A stretch of 64,000 nt of DNA. Origin: Zhongshania sp. R06B22. GTDB lineage: Bacteria > Pseudomonadota > Gammaproteobacteria > Pseudomonadales > Spongiibacteraceae. A program made the position numbers and the translations under genes. Within the stretch, counting starts at the first letter, position 1. Each line of letters opens with the position of its first letter. Under the pieces are notes generated by a model. That model saw only the letters and a program-made list of their open reading frames with translations. It did not search any database and was not told the origin of the DNA. Positions 36,022 to 44,475 of this stretch are shown in pieces. Where the stretch lies: positions 124,001 to 188,000 of the forward strand of contig NZ_JBFRYB010000001.1 of the NCBI RefSeq assembly GCF_040892595.1, in the 5' to 3' direction.

Positions 36022-36603
36022 GTGCATGAAATCCGCATGATATCTATCGCATTATTAATCACAATGACACTGCTTGGCTGTACTTCTCAAACCATGAGCA
36101 CCCAAGTTCAGTTCCAAGATGTGGGCAGCATTCCTCCACCGCGCAATGGCCCAGTGTATGTTGGCTTAAAAGGCCAAGCTACTGAGTTAACAGATGCGAT
36201 CAATTCCAGCGCACACTTAACTACGCTCCCCCCTAGCGCTAACTCAACGCCAGTATTCTACATTAACGCTGAACAGCAATTTTATGCACGCAGTGAAGAT
36301 GACTTCATATGGATTCCTGCCTTCCTTGCGATGATTATCCCAGCATCTGGAGTGCAAAGTATCGAGTGGCAGATTGACTTACAATCTAGTTCGGATAAAT
36401 ATCCTTCGCGAAGCACATACCTTTTCAAAAGAAGGTGGTATCTATCTTTTTTCCCCCACGTCTACCTCTTTGGGAAATACGCAAAATTTGGCGAGAGCTC
36501 TCAGATCACACCAGATGCTATAGTTAAAAGTGAGAAAGCTCATGTCGTTAGTAATATTATTTACGAAGCAAATAGGAAAGGCTTTCTAAATATAAACAAA
36601 TAA
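36022..36603 (+). CDS. Lipoprotein, tandem paralogue 1 of 3
   Basis: 193 residues. A signal peptide with lipobox ending at Cys20 (TLLGC) predicts a lipid-anchored protein; Thr-Ser after the Cys favours the outer membrane. The mature part carries 'VQFQDVGSIPPPRNGPVYVG', a 'HLTTLPP' segment, 'PVFYINA', a short hydrophobic stretch ('WIPAFLAMIIPASG') and the closing 'AHVVSNIIYEANRKGFLNINK'. The GTG start at 36022 is supported because all three paralogues then have Cys exactly at residue 20. First gene of an apparent four-gene operon. The family is not recognised. Confidence 0.85.
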   Translation: MHEIRMISIALLITMTLLGCTSQTMSTQVQFQDVGSIPPPRNGPVYVGLKGQATELTDAINSSAHLTTLPPSANSTPVFYINAEQQFYARSEDDFIWIPAFLAMIIPASGVQSIEWQIDLQSSSDKYPSRSTYLFKRRWYLSFFPHVYLFGKYAKFGESSQITPDAIVKSEKAHVVSNIIYEANRKGFLNINK

Positions 36604-36621
36604 CAAACTGGAGTGGACTCA

Positions 36622-37203
36622 GTGTTCGGAGCGATAAAAAGATTAACCGTATTATGCTGCGCCATAGCACTTTTTGGCTGTGTTTCGCAAAACATGAGCT
36701 CCCAAGTTAAGTTTCAAGATGTTGGTAGTATTCCACCGCCTCGCAATGGTCCTGTTTACGTTGGTTTGATAGGTCAAGCAAAACAACTAGAAACCTCCGT
36801 AAACTCCAGCACTCATTTAACAACAATCCCCCCTCACGCGAATGCGGCCCCAGTATTCTATATCGATGCTACACAGCGCACGTACGAACGCCGACAGGAT
36901 GCTTTTGTATGGATTCCAGTATTTGTCGCTACGATTATTCCAATTTCTGGAATTACAAATCAGGAATGGGAGATCGCCATAAAATCTGAACAGGAACGCT
37001 ATCCGTCGCGCTACACGTACACGTTCAAAAGAAAATGGTATCTGTCCTTTTTCCCACATGTCTACCTCTTTGGAAAATACGCTAACTTTGGAGAAACTTC
37101 TCAAGTAGCGCCTCCCGCAATAGAGGAAAGCGAAAAAGCTCATGTCGTTAGCAATATTATTTATGAAGCGAATCTAAGGGGTTTGTTAAACACAAATAAA
37201 TAG
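36622..37203 (+). CDS. Lipoprotein, tandem paralogue 2 of 3
   Basis: 193 residues, most similar to paralogue 1: the 'QFQDVGSIPPPRNGPVYVG' region (KFQDVG here), 'FKRKWYLSFFPHVYLFGKYA' and 'EKAHVVSNIIYEAN' recur nearly unchanged. Lipobox Cys20 (ALFGC). I start at GTG 36622, eight bases after GGAG, which gives the same 20-residue signal as the other two; a GTG at 36613 is in frame but overlaps that site. It follows paralogue 1 by 18 bases. The function is unknown. Confidence 0.85.
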   Translation: MFGAIKRLTVLCCAIALFGCVSQNMSSQVKFQDVGSIPPPRNGPVYVGLIGQAKQLETSVNSSTHLTTIPPHANAAPVFYIDATQRTYERRQDAFVWIPVFVATIIPISGITNQEWEIAIKSEQERYPSRYTYTFKRKWYLSFFPHVYLFGKYANFGETSQVAPPAIEESEKAHVVSNIIYEANLRGLLNTNK

Positions 37204-37224
37204 CGAGAGGCGGGGTTAGATTCA

Positions 37225-37803
37225 ATGTTCAGCTCTATCAGAAAATCAACAACAATAGGATTCGCCTTGATGCTTTCCGGCTGTGCAGCTCAGAATATGA
37301 GCACGCAAGTTACATTTCACGATGTCAGAGATATTCCAGCACCTCGTAATGGAGCTATTTATGTTGACCTCCGTGGCGATGCAAAAAAATTGGCGCCACT
37401 TATAAATTCCAGTGGCCATTTAACCACCTTAGCTCCCAATGCCAACGCCGAGCCAGTCTTCTATATCGACGCTACGCAGTCAAACAGAAACCTGCGGCAC
37501 GAGTCCAATGTGCTCGTGCCAGCATTATTGCTCACTATTGTTCCTGCATCCGGCGTAGATCGTATCGATTGGGATATTAAAATTGCGGCTGAGGGTGCAC
37601 GAAACCCATTGAGGTACTCCTATTCATTTCGACGCAAGGGCTATATATCACTTCTGCCACACGTCTACCTCTTCGCTCGCCCGCTCTGGGTAACCAATGT
37701 CAAAAAAGGCGGCGAGACTATAGTACAAAGCGAAATGGCACACGTCGTCAGTAATATTATTTATGAAGCAAGTCGGAAAGGACTTCTCAACCAGAATAAA
37801 TAG
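37225..37803 (+). CDS. Lipoprotein, tandem paralogue 3 of 3
   Basis: 192 residues, ATG start, Cys20 lipobox (MLSGC). It is the most diverged of the three: 'DVRDIPAPRNGAIYVDL' replaces 'DVGSIPPPRNGPVYVGL', and the segment after 'LLPHVYLFA' differs, but 'AHVVSNIIYEASRKGLLNQNK' is kept. Twenty-one bases after paralogue 2 and eight before the MORN protein. The retained ends suggest a shared partner; divergence in the middle suggests subunit specialisation. Confidence 0.85.
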   Translation: MFSSIRKSTTIGFALMLSGCAAQNMSTQVTFHDVRDIPAPRNGAIYVDLRGDAKKLAPLINSSGHLTTLAPNANAEPVFYIDATQSNRNLRHESNVLVPALLLTIVPASGVDRIDWDIKIAAEGARNPLRYSYSFRRKGYISLLPHVYLFARPLWVTNVKKGGETIVQSEMAHVVSNIIYEASRKGLLNQNK

Positions 37804-37811
37804 GCTACTCA

Positions 37812-40166
37812 ATGTTAAAATTAAAAATATCCCTAGCTCTCGTCGCCACTATTTTAATAAGCGGCTGTGCTTTGAAGTCCTACGAAACTCAACTTGCAGC
37901 ACCAAATAGTAGTGGCAGCGCCTCTAAAAATAACGCTGCCAATGAGATCATTTACGGAAACGGCGATAAATACACAGGGGACATTGTAGCAGGCCGTCCC
38001 CATGGCAACGGCAGCCTAAACTTTGCCAATGGTGATCGCTATCAAGGGTCCTTCGCGAACGGGGCAATGTCGGGACAAGGTATACTTACTTACAAAGACG
38101 GCACTGTTTTAAGCGGTGTATTCATTGACGACGCACCGTCTACAGAGCACGCCTTTAAACTTGCAGGGAATCGCTCCTTTAAGGGAGAGTTCAAGAACCG
38201 TCAACCTTACAAAGGTGAACTTACCGTCAGTAATGGCAATCGCTATACCGGCGAGTTCAACAACGGCCAGCTTAGCGGCCACGGCCAATTAATATTCAAG
38301 AATGGTGAAAGTTATAGCGGCCGCTTTGCCGATGGCGTACCCGATGGGATTGGTGTGTCAACGCGCGGTAATTCAGATTTTGTACAAGGCTGGAAAAATA
38401 GCGAGCTGATTTACGAGGGGCCAGGGCCGCTGACAGTCGCGAACGCAAAAGACGCAGCAATATGCCAGCCACTTAAAAACATTCCATTTAAAGACTATAT
38501 CCTTGTCAATGGCAACTGCGACAGCGGCACATTACAGGGGCCTGCGATTGTTGCCAAGCAAGGCAGTTCCGCCTACGTAGAGGGCGATTTCAAAGATGGC
38601 ATTCTGACCTCCGGTCTTCTGGCCCGAGCAGACGCCGGCACTATTTACGAAGGCAGCTGGAATCAGCAAGCTGCATACCATGGTCTTGGTGCGGCGTACG
38701 CAAACAACGAGATCGTATATCAAGGACAATTTGTCAACGGTGTCTCGCACGGCAAGGGCTACTGCCTTCACAACATGGTTTTAGAACCCTGTGAAACTAA
38801 AAATGGTGCGCGCTCAGATGAGCTTCACCTTATGCGTCTTGAGCAAAAACGAATTCAGGCTTGGGAAAACAGCTGCAACAATGCACAAAGGAACTTAGAT
38901 TCCTACGCGCAAAAAATGGTTGATGAGCTAAATAATTTTTGCAGCGAAGCGTACGCAAATATCGACGATACTGTCGACTGGGTGTTTAAGTTTGAAGACA
39001 CTATGTATTACTCCACAATGGACGGCGGCTCTAAATGGATAGAAGCAAAGGTCGATGAGGCCCGCGATTGTAAGCGTGCGGTCATTAACAATATACGCTC
39101 ATATGACCGCTCTATGGCCAATGCCGAAGCCACCCTCAAGCAACAACAGTGCCCAGGCCGCACGCAAATAAGCCACTATCAAAATCTGCGCCGCAGTGTT
39201 GTCGACGATGCAGAACGTCAAGCATCGAGATACGCTTCCAGTGAGAGAGAATACATTCAATTAGAGCGTAAAACCCGCGGGAAAGTGCTCAGGCGTATAC
39301 GCCAAGAGAGTGCCCAAGTGTGGACTGATGCCATTAGTCAGTTTCAAAATGAGATGCAACAATTCTCACGTGAAATGTCGCAGATAAGCTCCGAAACCGC
39401 CCGTTTAACAAATCAAGCCTATAAAACATCCAATGCCCGCAAGCAGGAACAGCAGAGAATTCAACAGCAGGCCTACCAAGCAACGGTTCAACAGTTTAAA
39501 ACCGGCTATGCCGCCAATCAGAAGCGCAAGCTAAACACCATAAATGCCCAGGTAGCCGCCAAGACAAAAATGATCGATGATCGTATCGCCGCAGAAAAGG
39601 CGAGTTGCATACAGCGTGGGCATAGCTGGAACGATGGCGGAAACAACTGCCTGCAGCAACATAACATCAAGGTACAAGGTTGGGGCAATACGGAGTGGCA
39701 GGCAGGCTCTGCAGAGACCGGTATTTACCAAAAACCTCGCGGCACACAGGTGGCGGAAGGTGGCTCAGCTGCCGGCTCGCGTACTGACGCCACTGCTAAA
39801 AGCACTGTTAGCGGCGGCAGGTCGCGTGATCCCAGTTCGTCCAACTCTAATAGCAAGCCTGACTGTAATGGGCAAGAAATGGAGAACTGTACTCGACTAA
39901 TCCCGGTATTTGTTCAGGACTATGAGAACCCCCAAGCTTGGCAAACCGAAGACGCGGCTTGCAAATATGCCACGGCAGCCGCAATCCGTGTCGCCGAAAA
40001 ACAGTGTCGAAGCGAGTTTGGCGGCAGAAAAGCTTACAGCAGTGAAAGTAGCCTGCCAGTAAATGCAAGCTGCACCTCATGCCGAGACATAAAGTCCGGC
40101 TGGAGCAAAGACATTCTAGAATACAAATGCATGAGTAGCGTCAATATGCAGTGTAAATTGCCCTGA
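37812..40166 (+). CDS. MORN-repeat, coiled-coil, cysteine-rich lipoprotein
   Basis: 784 residues. The signal peptide has a lipobox at Cys19 (LISGC). MORN-type units ('YGNGDKYTGDIVAGRPHGNGSL', 'FANGDRYQGSFANGAMSGQG', 'SNGNRYTGEFNNGQLSGHG', 'FKNGESYSGRFADGVPDGIG') span about residues 45-195, with further degenerate ones near 275-320. A long Gln/Arg-rich coiled coil fills about 340-590. A Ser/Gly-rich linker and a C-terminal domain with about nine cysteines follow, probably disulfide-bonded in the periplasm. Last gene of the operon with three lipoprotein paralogues. The MORN units may bind lipid or scaffold the smaller lipoproteins. No known system fits. Confidence 0.85.
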   Translation: MLKLKISLALVATILISGCALKSYETQLAAPNSSGSASKNNAANEIIYGNGDKYTGDIVAGRPHGNGSLNFANGDRYQGSFANGAMSGQGILTYKDGTVLSGVFIDDAPSTEHAFKLAGNRSFKGEFKNRQPYKGELTVSNGNRYTGEFNNGQLSGHGQLIFKNGESYSGRFADGVPDGIGVSTRGNSDFVQGWKNSELIYEGPGPLTVANAKDAAICQPLKNIPFKDYILVNGNCDSGTLQGPAIVAKQGSSAYVEGDFKDGILTSGLLARADAGTIYEGSWNQQAAYHGLGAAYANNEIVYQGQFVNGVSHGKGYCLHNMVLEPCETKNGARSDELHLMRLEQKRIQAWENSCNNAQRNLDSYAQKMVDELNNFCSEAYANIDDTVDWVFKFEDTMYYSTMDGGSKWIEAKVDEARDCKRAVINNIRSYDRSMANAEATLKQQQCPGRTQISHYQNLRRSVVDDAERQASRYASSEREYIQLERKTRGKVLRRIRQESAQVWTDAISQFQNEMQQFSREMSQISSETARLTNQAYKTSNARKQEQQRIQQQAYQATVQQFKTGYAANQKRKLNTINAQVAAKTKMIDDRIAAEKASCIQRGHSWNDGGNNCLQQHNIKVQGWGNTEWQAGSAETGIYQKPRGTQVAEGGSAAGSRTDATAKSTVSGGRSRDPSSSNSNSKPDCNGQEMENCTRLIPVFVQDYENPQAWQTEDAACKYATAAAIRVAEKQCRSEFGGRKAYSSESSLPVNASCTSCRDIKSGWSKDILEYKCMSSVNMQCKLP

Positions 40167-40180
40167 AACAATCAGTCCCA

Positions 40181-40837
40181 CTACTGCGGCGGGTCAATAT
40201 GCGGCCCGAGCGTGGCGTTAACCCGAAACCAGCCAGCAATGCTGTAACGCAGACGGCTGGCGGTGGTGACTTCGTGGGGAAAGCGGTCACTTAGAAAAAC
40301 TACCAAGGTGCCCATTAAGGGCGAGATTTTTGCGATGGGCTCAATACCTTCTTCGTACATGAGGAGATGGCCGCCATCCGCCAATGACCAATTCGGATTT
40401 AAATAGCAGACCGTAGAAAGCACGCGGTTAGTGCGGCCCTTAAAAGCATCTACATGCTTTTTATAAAAAGCGCCTGGCGCATAGCGGGCAAAATGGGCCT
40501 CGTAATCGAATAGCCCCATGAACAAGCGTCGATTCAATCCCGTGCGGAGTTTTTCCATCCACGCCAAATAGCTCGCCTCAACCTCATCAGTTGGTGCCAG
40601 CCAGCGGATTTCGTCATTGCGTACAAAGGGGTTTAATTGAAATTCGCCAGCGCGACCAACACCAGCCGGTCGAAATACCTCGTCTTCAAAACTGGCAATG
40701 CGCGTAAACAGAGTGTCGCTCATGACGGCGGGTAAGGCAGCGGGCAACACAACGTAGCCATTTTCAGTTAAGGCATCGGCGATACGGTCAAAAAGTTGCT
40801 CGGTATCCAGCGCAGATAACAGTACTTCAGCTTCCAC
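40181..40837 (-). CDS. 2-oxoglutarate/Fe(II)-dependent oxygenase, prolyl-4-hydroxylase-like
   Basis: 218 residues with the jelly-roll iron site: His-x-Asp in 'KKHVDAF', the distal His in 'RFPHEV' and the 2-oxoglutarate Arg in 'SRLRYSIAGWFRVN'. This is the 2OG-Fe(II) oxygenase family (PF13640) near small bacterial prolyl hydroxylases. It may hydroxylate a protein such as EF-Tu or a ribosomal protein; the target is not shown. It ends 15 bases from the convergent MORN gene. Confidence 0.88.
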   Translation of the reverse strand: MEAEVLLSALDTEQLFDRIADALTENGYVVLPAALPAVMSDTLFTRIASFEDEVFRPAGVGRAGEFQLNPFVRNDEIRWLAPTDEVEASYLAWMEKLRTGLNRRLFMGLFDYEAHFARYAPGAFYKKHVDAFKGRTNRVLSTVCYLNPNWSLADGGHLLMYEEGIEPIAKISPLMGTLVVFLSDRFPHEVTTASRLRYSIAGWFRVNATLGPHIDPPQ

Positions 40838-40931
40838 TGTGGAGCCCCTGAGAAAACTGCATATTTACCCTTAACCGCGGCGCTGTCACCAATTAGTTTT
40901 AGTTAAGAGCGACATTTTGTAGCAGAGGGTA

Positions 40932-41825
40932 TTAGCGGAGGTGCCGCAGGGTCATCACCAAATCCGGAATAAACTGCAAATAGCTGCCGTACTGCCATAA
41001 CTGCGCCGATACCGTCGGCCGCATTTCGCGTTCAACCTTATCTATTAAATTATGTAGACGACGACGCCCCTGCACGCGATTTACCCCAACTTCAATAAGG
41101 GGAGCAAGTAGCGGTGTCGCCAAAAACATCACCGCAAACCCAGCGATTGCACCACTAACCGCTACCCACGCAGGCACACCAAACCATCCCGCCCACAGGG
41201 CCGCCCACGCGCTTTGCTGACTGAGATACACCGTGCTTGCCGCCGACATACCAATCATCGACGCGCTGCCAAAGGCAATTTTGTCGCTCACACTCCGGCC
41301 CAGCAAGCCCACACCCAAGAACATTAATACATCGCGACTGCTGTCATGATGTAAGCCCATTTGCGCCACCGCCGCTTGCAAGCGTTTTGCGGCGACGTCA
41401 CTGTCGTAGGGTGCTAAAACCTCACGCAATTTTTCGATATCACCTTGCTGATAATCCGGATGAGCACGCAGCTGCTCGAACAAAAGCGTCTGTAAGGCGG
41501 GCAGGTCTAGAACCTGCTCCGCCAAAATATCTGCTATCGCCTGTTCCTTACCCGTTAACGATCTATGTACTGACTGGCCTTGCCGCCCAAGGCCGCGCAA
41601 CAAGCGCCATAGTGCTCGGGGAATATTCATTAAATCTGCGGGCACATCGCCTTTATTCCGCCAGTGCCTGGCCGCAACCGCAGAGAGGGAGTGGAAGTAA
41701 CGAGACTGTACATCGTCTACCCGCGCGTGGGCGGCAGCGAAATGCGCAGCGATCGCCTCGCGTAGCGCCGCCTGCCATTGCGCCTCGGCATCGCTGATTT
41801 CGACTTCTTGCTTATCCACACTCAC
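40932..41825 (-). CDS. Uncharacterised protein with C-terminal membrane helices
   Basis: 297 residues. The N-terminal 160 residues are soluble and helical. Two hydrophobic stretches follow at roughly 195-245 ('STVYLSQQSAWAALWAGWF', 'AVSGAIAGFAVMFLATPLL'), then a basic C-terminal segment. The pattern recalls DUF697/YcjF-like proteins, but no motif decides it. It is divergent from argA, 96 bases away. The function is unknown. Confidence 0.7.
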   Translation of the reverse strand: MSVDKQEVEISDAEAQWQAALREAIAAHFAAAHARVDDVQSRYFHSLSAVAARHWRNKGDVPADLMNIPRALWRLLRGLGRQGQSVHRSLTGKEQAIADILAEQVLDLPALQTLLFEQLRAHPDYQQGDIEKLREVLAPYDSDVAAKRLQAAVAQMGLHHDSSRDVLMFLGVGLLGRSVSDKIAFGSASMIGMSAASTVYLSQQSAWAALWAGWFGVPAWVAVSGAIAGFAVMFLATPLLAPLIEVGVNRVQGRRRLHNLIDKVEREMRPTVSAQLWQYGSYLQFIPDLVMTLRHLR

Positions 41826-41921
41826 AAATCCCTACTCCGCAGAATGCGCGCAAAAATGGCTTGTAAGCCTATGACATTACACACAAAATGAGGGCTCAAA
41901 CTCATAACACACACTGCTGCC

Positions 41922-43232
41922 ATGTCAGAACATACCGATTACGTAAAATGGTTTCGCAACTCTGCACCGTATATTAACGCTCACCGCGGCAAAACATTTG
42001 TCATTATGTTTGGCGGCGAGGCTGTTGCGCATCCTAATTTTGCCAACATTGTGCATGATATTGCACTTCTCAACAGCCTCGGCGTAAAACTTGTACTGAT
42101 TCACGGTGCACGCCCGCAGATAGAAGACCGGGTACGCGACGCCGGCATCGAAAGCCGTTACCACAACGATTTGCGTATCACCGACGATGTCGAATTGCGC
42201 TGTGTCACCGATGCAGCGGGTTCGCTGCGCGCGCACATTGAAGCGCTGCTATCGATGGGAGTCGCAAACTCACCCATGCATGGCGCGGCAATACGGGTGT
42301 GCTCTGGCAATTACGTTACCGCCAGGCCCATTGGCATCGTGGACGGAGTCGACTTACATCACACCGGTATCGTCAGAAAAATTGACGCCCACGCAGTTCA
42401 GCAACAGCTGAATAATCAACATATTGTTATGCTATCGCCACTGGGTTACTCCCCGACCGGGGAAATTTTTAATCTCACCGCTGAAGATGTCGCTGTGCAC
42501 ACTGCGGCGGCATTAAAAGCCGACAAGCTCATTTTATTTACCGCCGACGCCGGCCTGCTCGATAGCGAGCAGCAATTAATACGGCAGTGTGAATACCGCG
42601 ATGTTGATCGCGAAATAGCGCAGCAACTAACACTGCGTAGCGATAGTATTGTGCAAGCCGTTGTTGACGCCGGTGACCTTGGTATCAATCGCTGCCACAT
42701 GATTTCCTTCCAACAGGACGGCGCGCTACTGCAAGAGCTGTTTAGCCGCGATGGCTCCGGCACGCTTATCACCCAAGAACATTACGAACAGTTTATGACC
42801 GCCCGCATCGATGATGTTGGCGGCCTGCTCGCTATTATTGAACCGCTAGAAACTAAGGGCGTCTTACTAAAACGCTCGCGGGAACTATTAGAAAATGAAA
42901 TTGACCATTTTAAAATTCTGGTCCGCGACGGCATGGTCATCGCCTGCGCAGCGCTATACCCCTACCCAGAACAAGGCAGCGGTGAAATTGCCTGCGTGGC
43001 CACCCACCCAGACTACCGAGGTGCCGATCGTGCCGAACGGCTATTGGAATTGCTGGAGAAAGAAGCTCGCAAGAAAGGCTTAAATTCGGTCTTTGTACTC
43101 ACCACACAAACCGCACACTGGTTCCAAGAACAGGGCTATGTGGAATGCCAGATCGACGATCTACCGCCGACTAAAAAGCAGCTTTATAATTTCCAGCGTA
43201 ACTCCAAAGCTTTTATAAAGAACTTAATTTAG
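41922..43232 (+). CDS. argA: N-acetylglutamate synthase (amino-acid N-acetyltransferase)
   Basis: 436 residues of the classic ArgA: an amino-acid-kinase-like domain ('YINAHRGKTFVIMFGGEAV', 'VLIHGARPQI') that binds arginine for feedback inhibition, then a GNAT domain at about 295-436 ('IACAALYPYPEQGSGEIACVATHPDYRG'). It makes N-acetylglutamate from glutamate and acetyl-CoA, the first step of arginine synthesis. Length fits the gammaproteobacterial family. rsmE follows after 16 bases and may be co-transcribed. Confidence 0.95.
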   Translation: MSEHTDYVKWFRNSAPYINAHRGKTFVIMFGGEAVAHPNFANIVHDIALLNSLGVKLVLIHGARPQIEDRVRDAGIESRYHNDLRITDDVELRCVTDAAGSLRAHIEALLSMGVANSPMHGAAIRVCSGNYVTARPIGIVDGVDLHHTGIVRKIDAHAVQQQLNNQHIVMLSPLGYSPTGEIFNLTAEDVAVHTAAALKADKLILFTADAGLLDSEQQLIRQCEYRDVDREIAQQLTLRSDSIVQAVVDAGDLGINRCHMISFQQDGALLQELFSRDGSGTLITQEHYEQFMTARIDDVGGLLAIIEPLETKGVLLKRSRELLENEIDHFKILVRDGMVIACAALYPYPEQGSGEIACVATHPDYRGADRAERLLELLEKEARKKGLNSVFVLTTQTAHWFQEQGYVECQIDDLPPTKKQLYNFQRNSKAFIKNLI

Positions 43233-43248
43233 GTCAGACACTAGCATT

Positions 43249-43986
43249 ATGCGTGTACCGCGAATTTATGTAGAACAAGACCTAGCAACCGGCCAAGCGC
43301 TAAGCCTAGACGAACGCGCAGCCCACTATGTTGCTCAGGTACTGCGGATGCGTGCCGGCCGTGAACTCATTCTGTTTAATGGTGACGGCTCAGCGTATCC
43401 GGCAGTCATTACTGAAGCGAGTAAGAAATTAGTTAGCTGCCAACTTGGCGAAGACCTCCTTGCGTCATCGCCACCCTCGCCCCTCAAAATTGAGCTTGCC
43501 GTGGGTATCTCCAAAGGCGATCGCTTCGACTGGGTTATTCAGAAGGCCACCGAGCTTGGCGTCAGCAAAATTACCCCGCTCTTTACCGAGCGTTGCGACG
43601 TGAAACTAAGCGGTGAACGGCAAGATAAAAAGCAGCGGCACTGGCAGCAAATTATGGTCAGCGCCTGCGAACAAAGTGGCCGCAACGATTTAGTCGACAT
43701 CCAAAACGCCTGTCGCTTGCAAGAATGGTATGCCACCGTAAACAGCCAAGTTAAATTGGTTTTATGTCCCAGCTTAAATGAAGAGATTGCCGTCGATGGC
43801 CCTGTAAATCACATCACCTTGCTGGTCGGACCAGAGGGTGGGCTCAGTGATGACGAGATCGCTTATAGCATTAAGCAGGGGTTTTCCGCCCTGCAGTTAG
43901 GGCCAAGAGTGTTGCGCACAGAGACAGCGCCCGTCGCCGCCATTAGTATTGTTCAACATCGCTGGGGAGATATGGCGTGGTATTAA
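43249..43986 (+). CDS. rsmE: 16S rRNA m3U1498 methyltransferase RsmE
   Basis: 245 residues of the SPOUT-class methyltransferase RsmE: N-terminal PUA-like part ('HYVAQVLRMRAGRELILFNGDG'), then 'KGDRFDWVIQKATELGVSKITPLFTERCDVKL', the SAM site 'LLVGPEGGLSDDEI' and the knot 'LGPRVLRTETAPVAAI'. It methylates U1498 of 16S rRNA. It is often next to gshB in Gammaproteobacteria, and here it sits 10 kb from it, with the Pil-Chp cluster between. Confidence 0.95.
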   Translation: MRVPRIYVEQDLATGQALSLDERAAHYVAQVLRMRAGRELILFNGDGSAYPAVITEASKKLVSCQLGEDLLASSPPSPLKIELAVGISKGDRFDWVIQKATELGVSKITPLFTERCDVKLSGERQDKKQRHWQQIMVSACEQSGRNDLVDIQNACRLQEWYATVNSQVKLVLCPSLNEEIAVDGPVNHITLLVGPEGGLSDDEIAYSIKQGFSALQLGPRVLRTETAPVAAISIVQHRWGDMAWY

Positions 43987-44013
43987 TCCAAGCGCTTTAC
44001 TATTAGAAGCCAA

Positions 44014-44475
44014 CTACAATACGGCGATAATTTCTTCTTCAAACCTGTCCCAATCAGGAATCATTAGTTTTAAATCTACCGCTCTAACCTGGCTGTGAAT
44101 CAGTGGGTTAGCCTCGGTCTCCATAGGCACAATATCACTGTCGCGCAAGCGCACAAGACGCGGCACCGCGCTTAAAGCCAAGGCAAAAAATGGCATCTTT
44201 TGCCTGTCAGTAATTCCGTGCAAAATCGCCATTTGGCGCAGCGCCAAACCTTCTGGTAAGTGGCCATCCAAAAGACCTTCAAAACTAACAACCGGAATCT
44301 CCTGCTCGCGCCACACCATATAGCCCAGTAAAAAGGGTGACGACACCGCTGAGTTCAGCTGCCCAGCTAATACCACTTCTGCCACTGCGGCATTGGGAAC
44401 CAATAGGCCACGGCTCACTAAAGGCAATACAATATTTGCTAATACTGAAGACGGCGCTTCTGCCACTGTATTCAT
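44014..44475 (-). CDS. chpC: CheW-like adaptor ChpC
   Basis: 153 residues with CheW-domain text ('LVPNAAVAEVVLAGQ', 'GYMVWREQEIPVVSFEGLLDG', 'FFALALSAVPRLVRLRDSDI'). It overlaps chpA by 4 bases (ATGA), so it is translationally coupled. In Pseudomonas ChpC is an auxiliary CheW of the Pil-Chp system controlling twitching motility and cAMP. Here it is the last gene of the cluster; no chpB methylesterase precedes it. Confidence 0.85.
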   Translation of the reverse strand: MNTVAEAPSSVLANIVLPLVSRGLLVPNAAVAEVVLAGQLNSAVSSPFLLGYMVWREQEIPVVSFEGLLDGHLPEGLALRQMAILHGITDRQKMPFFALALSAVPRLVRLRDSDIVPMETEANPLIHSQVRAVDLKLMIPDWDRFEEEIIAVL

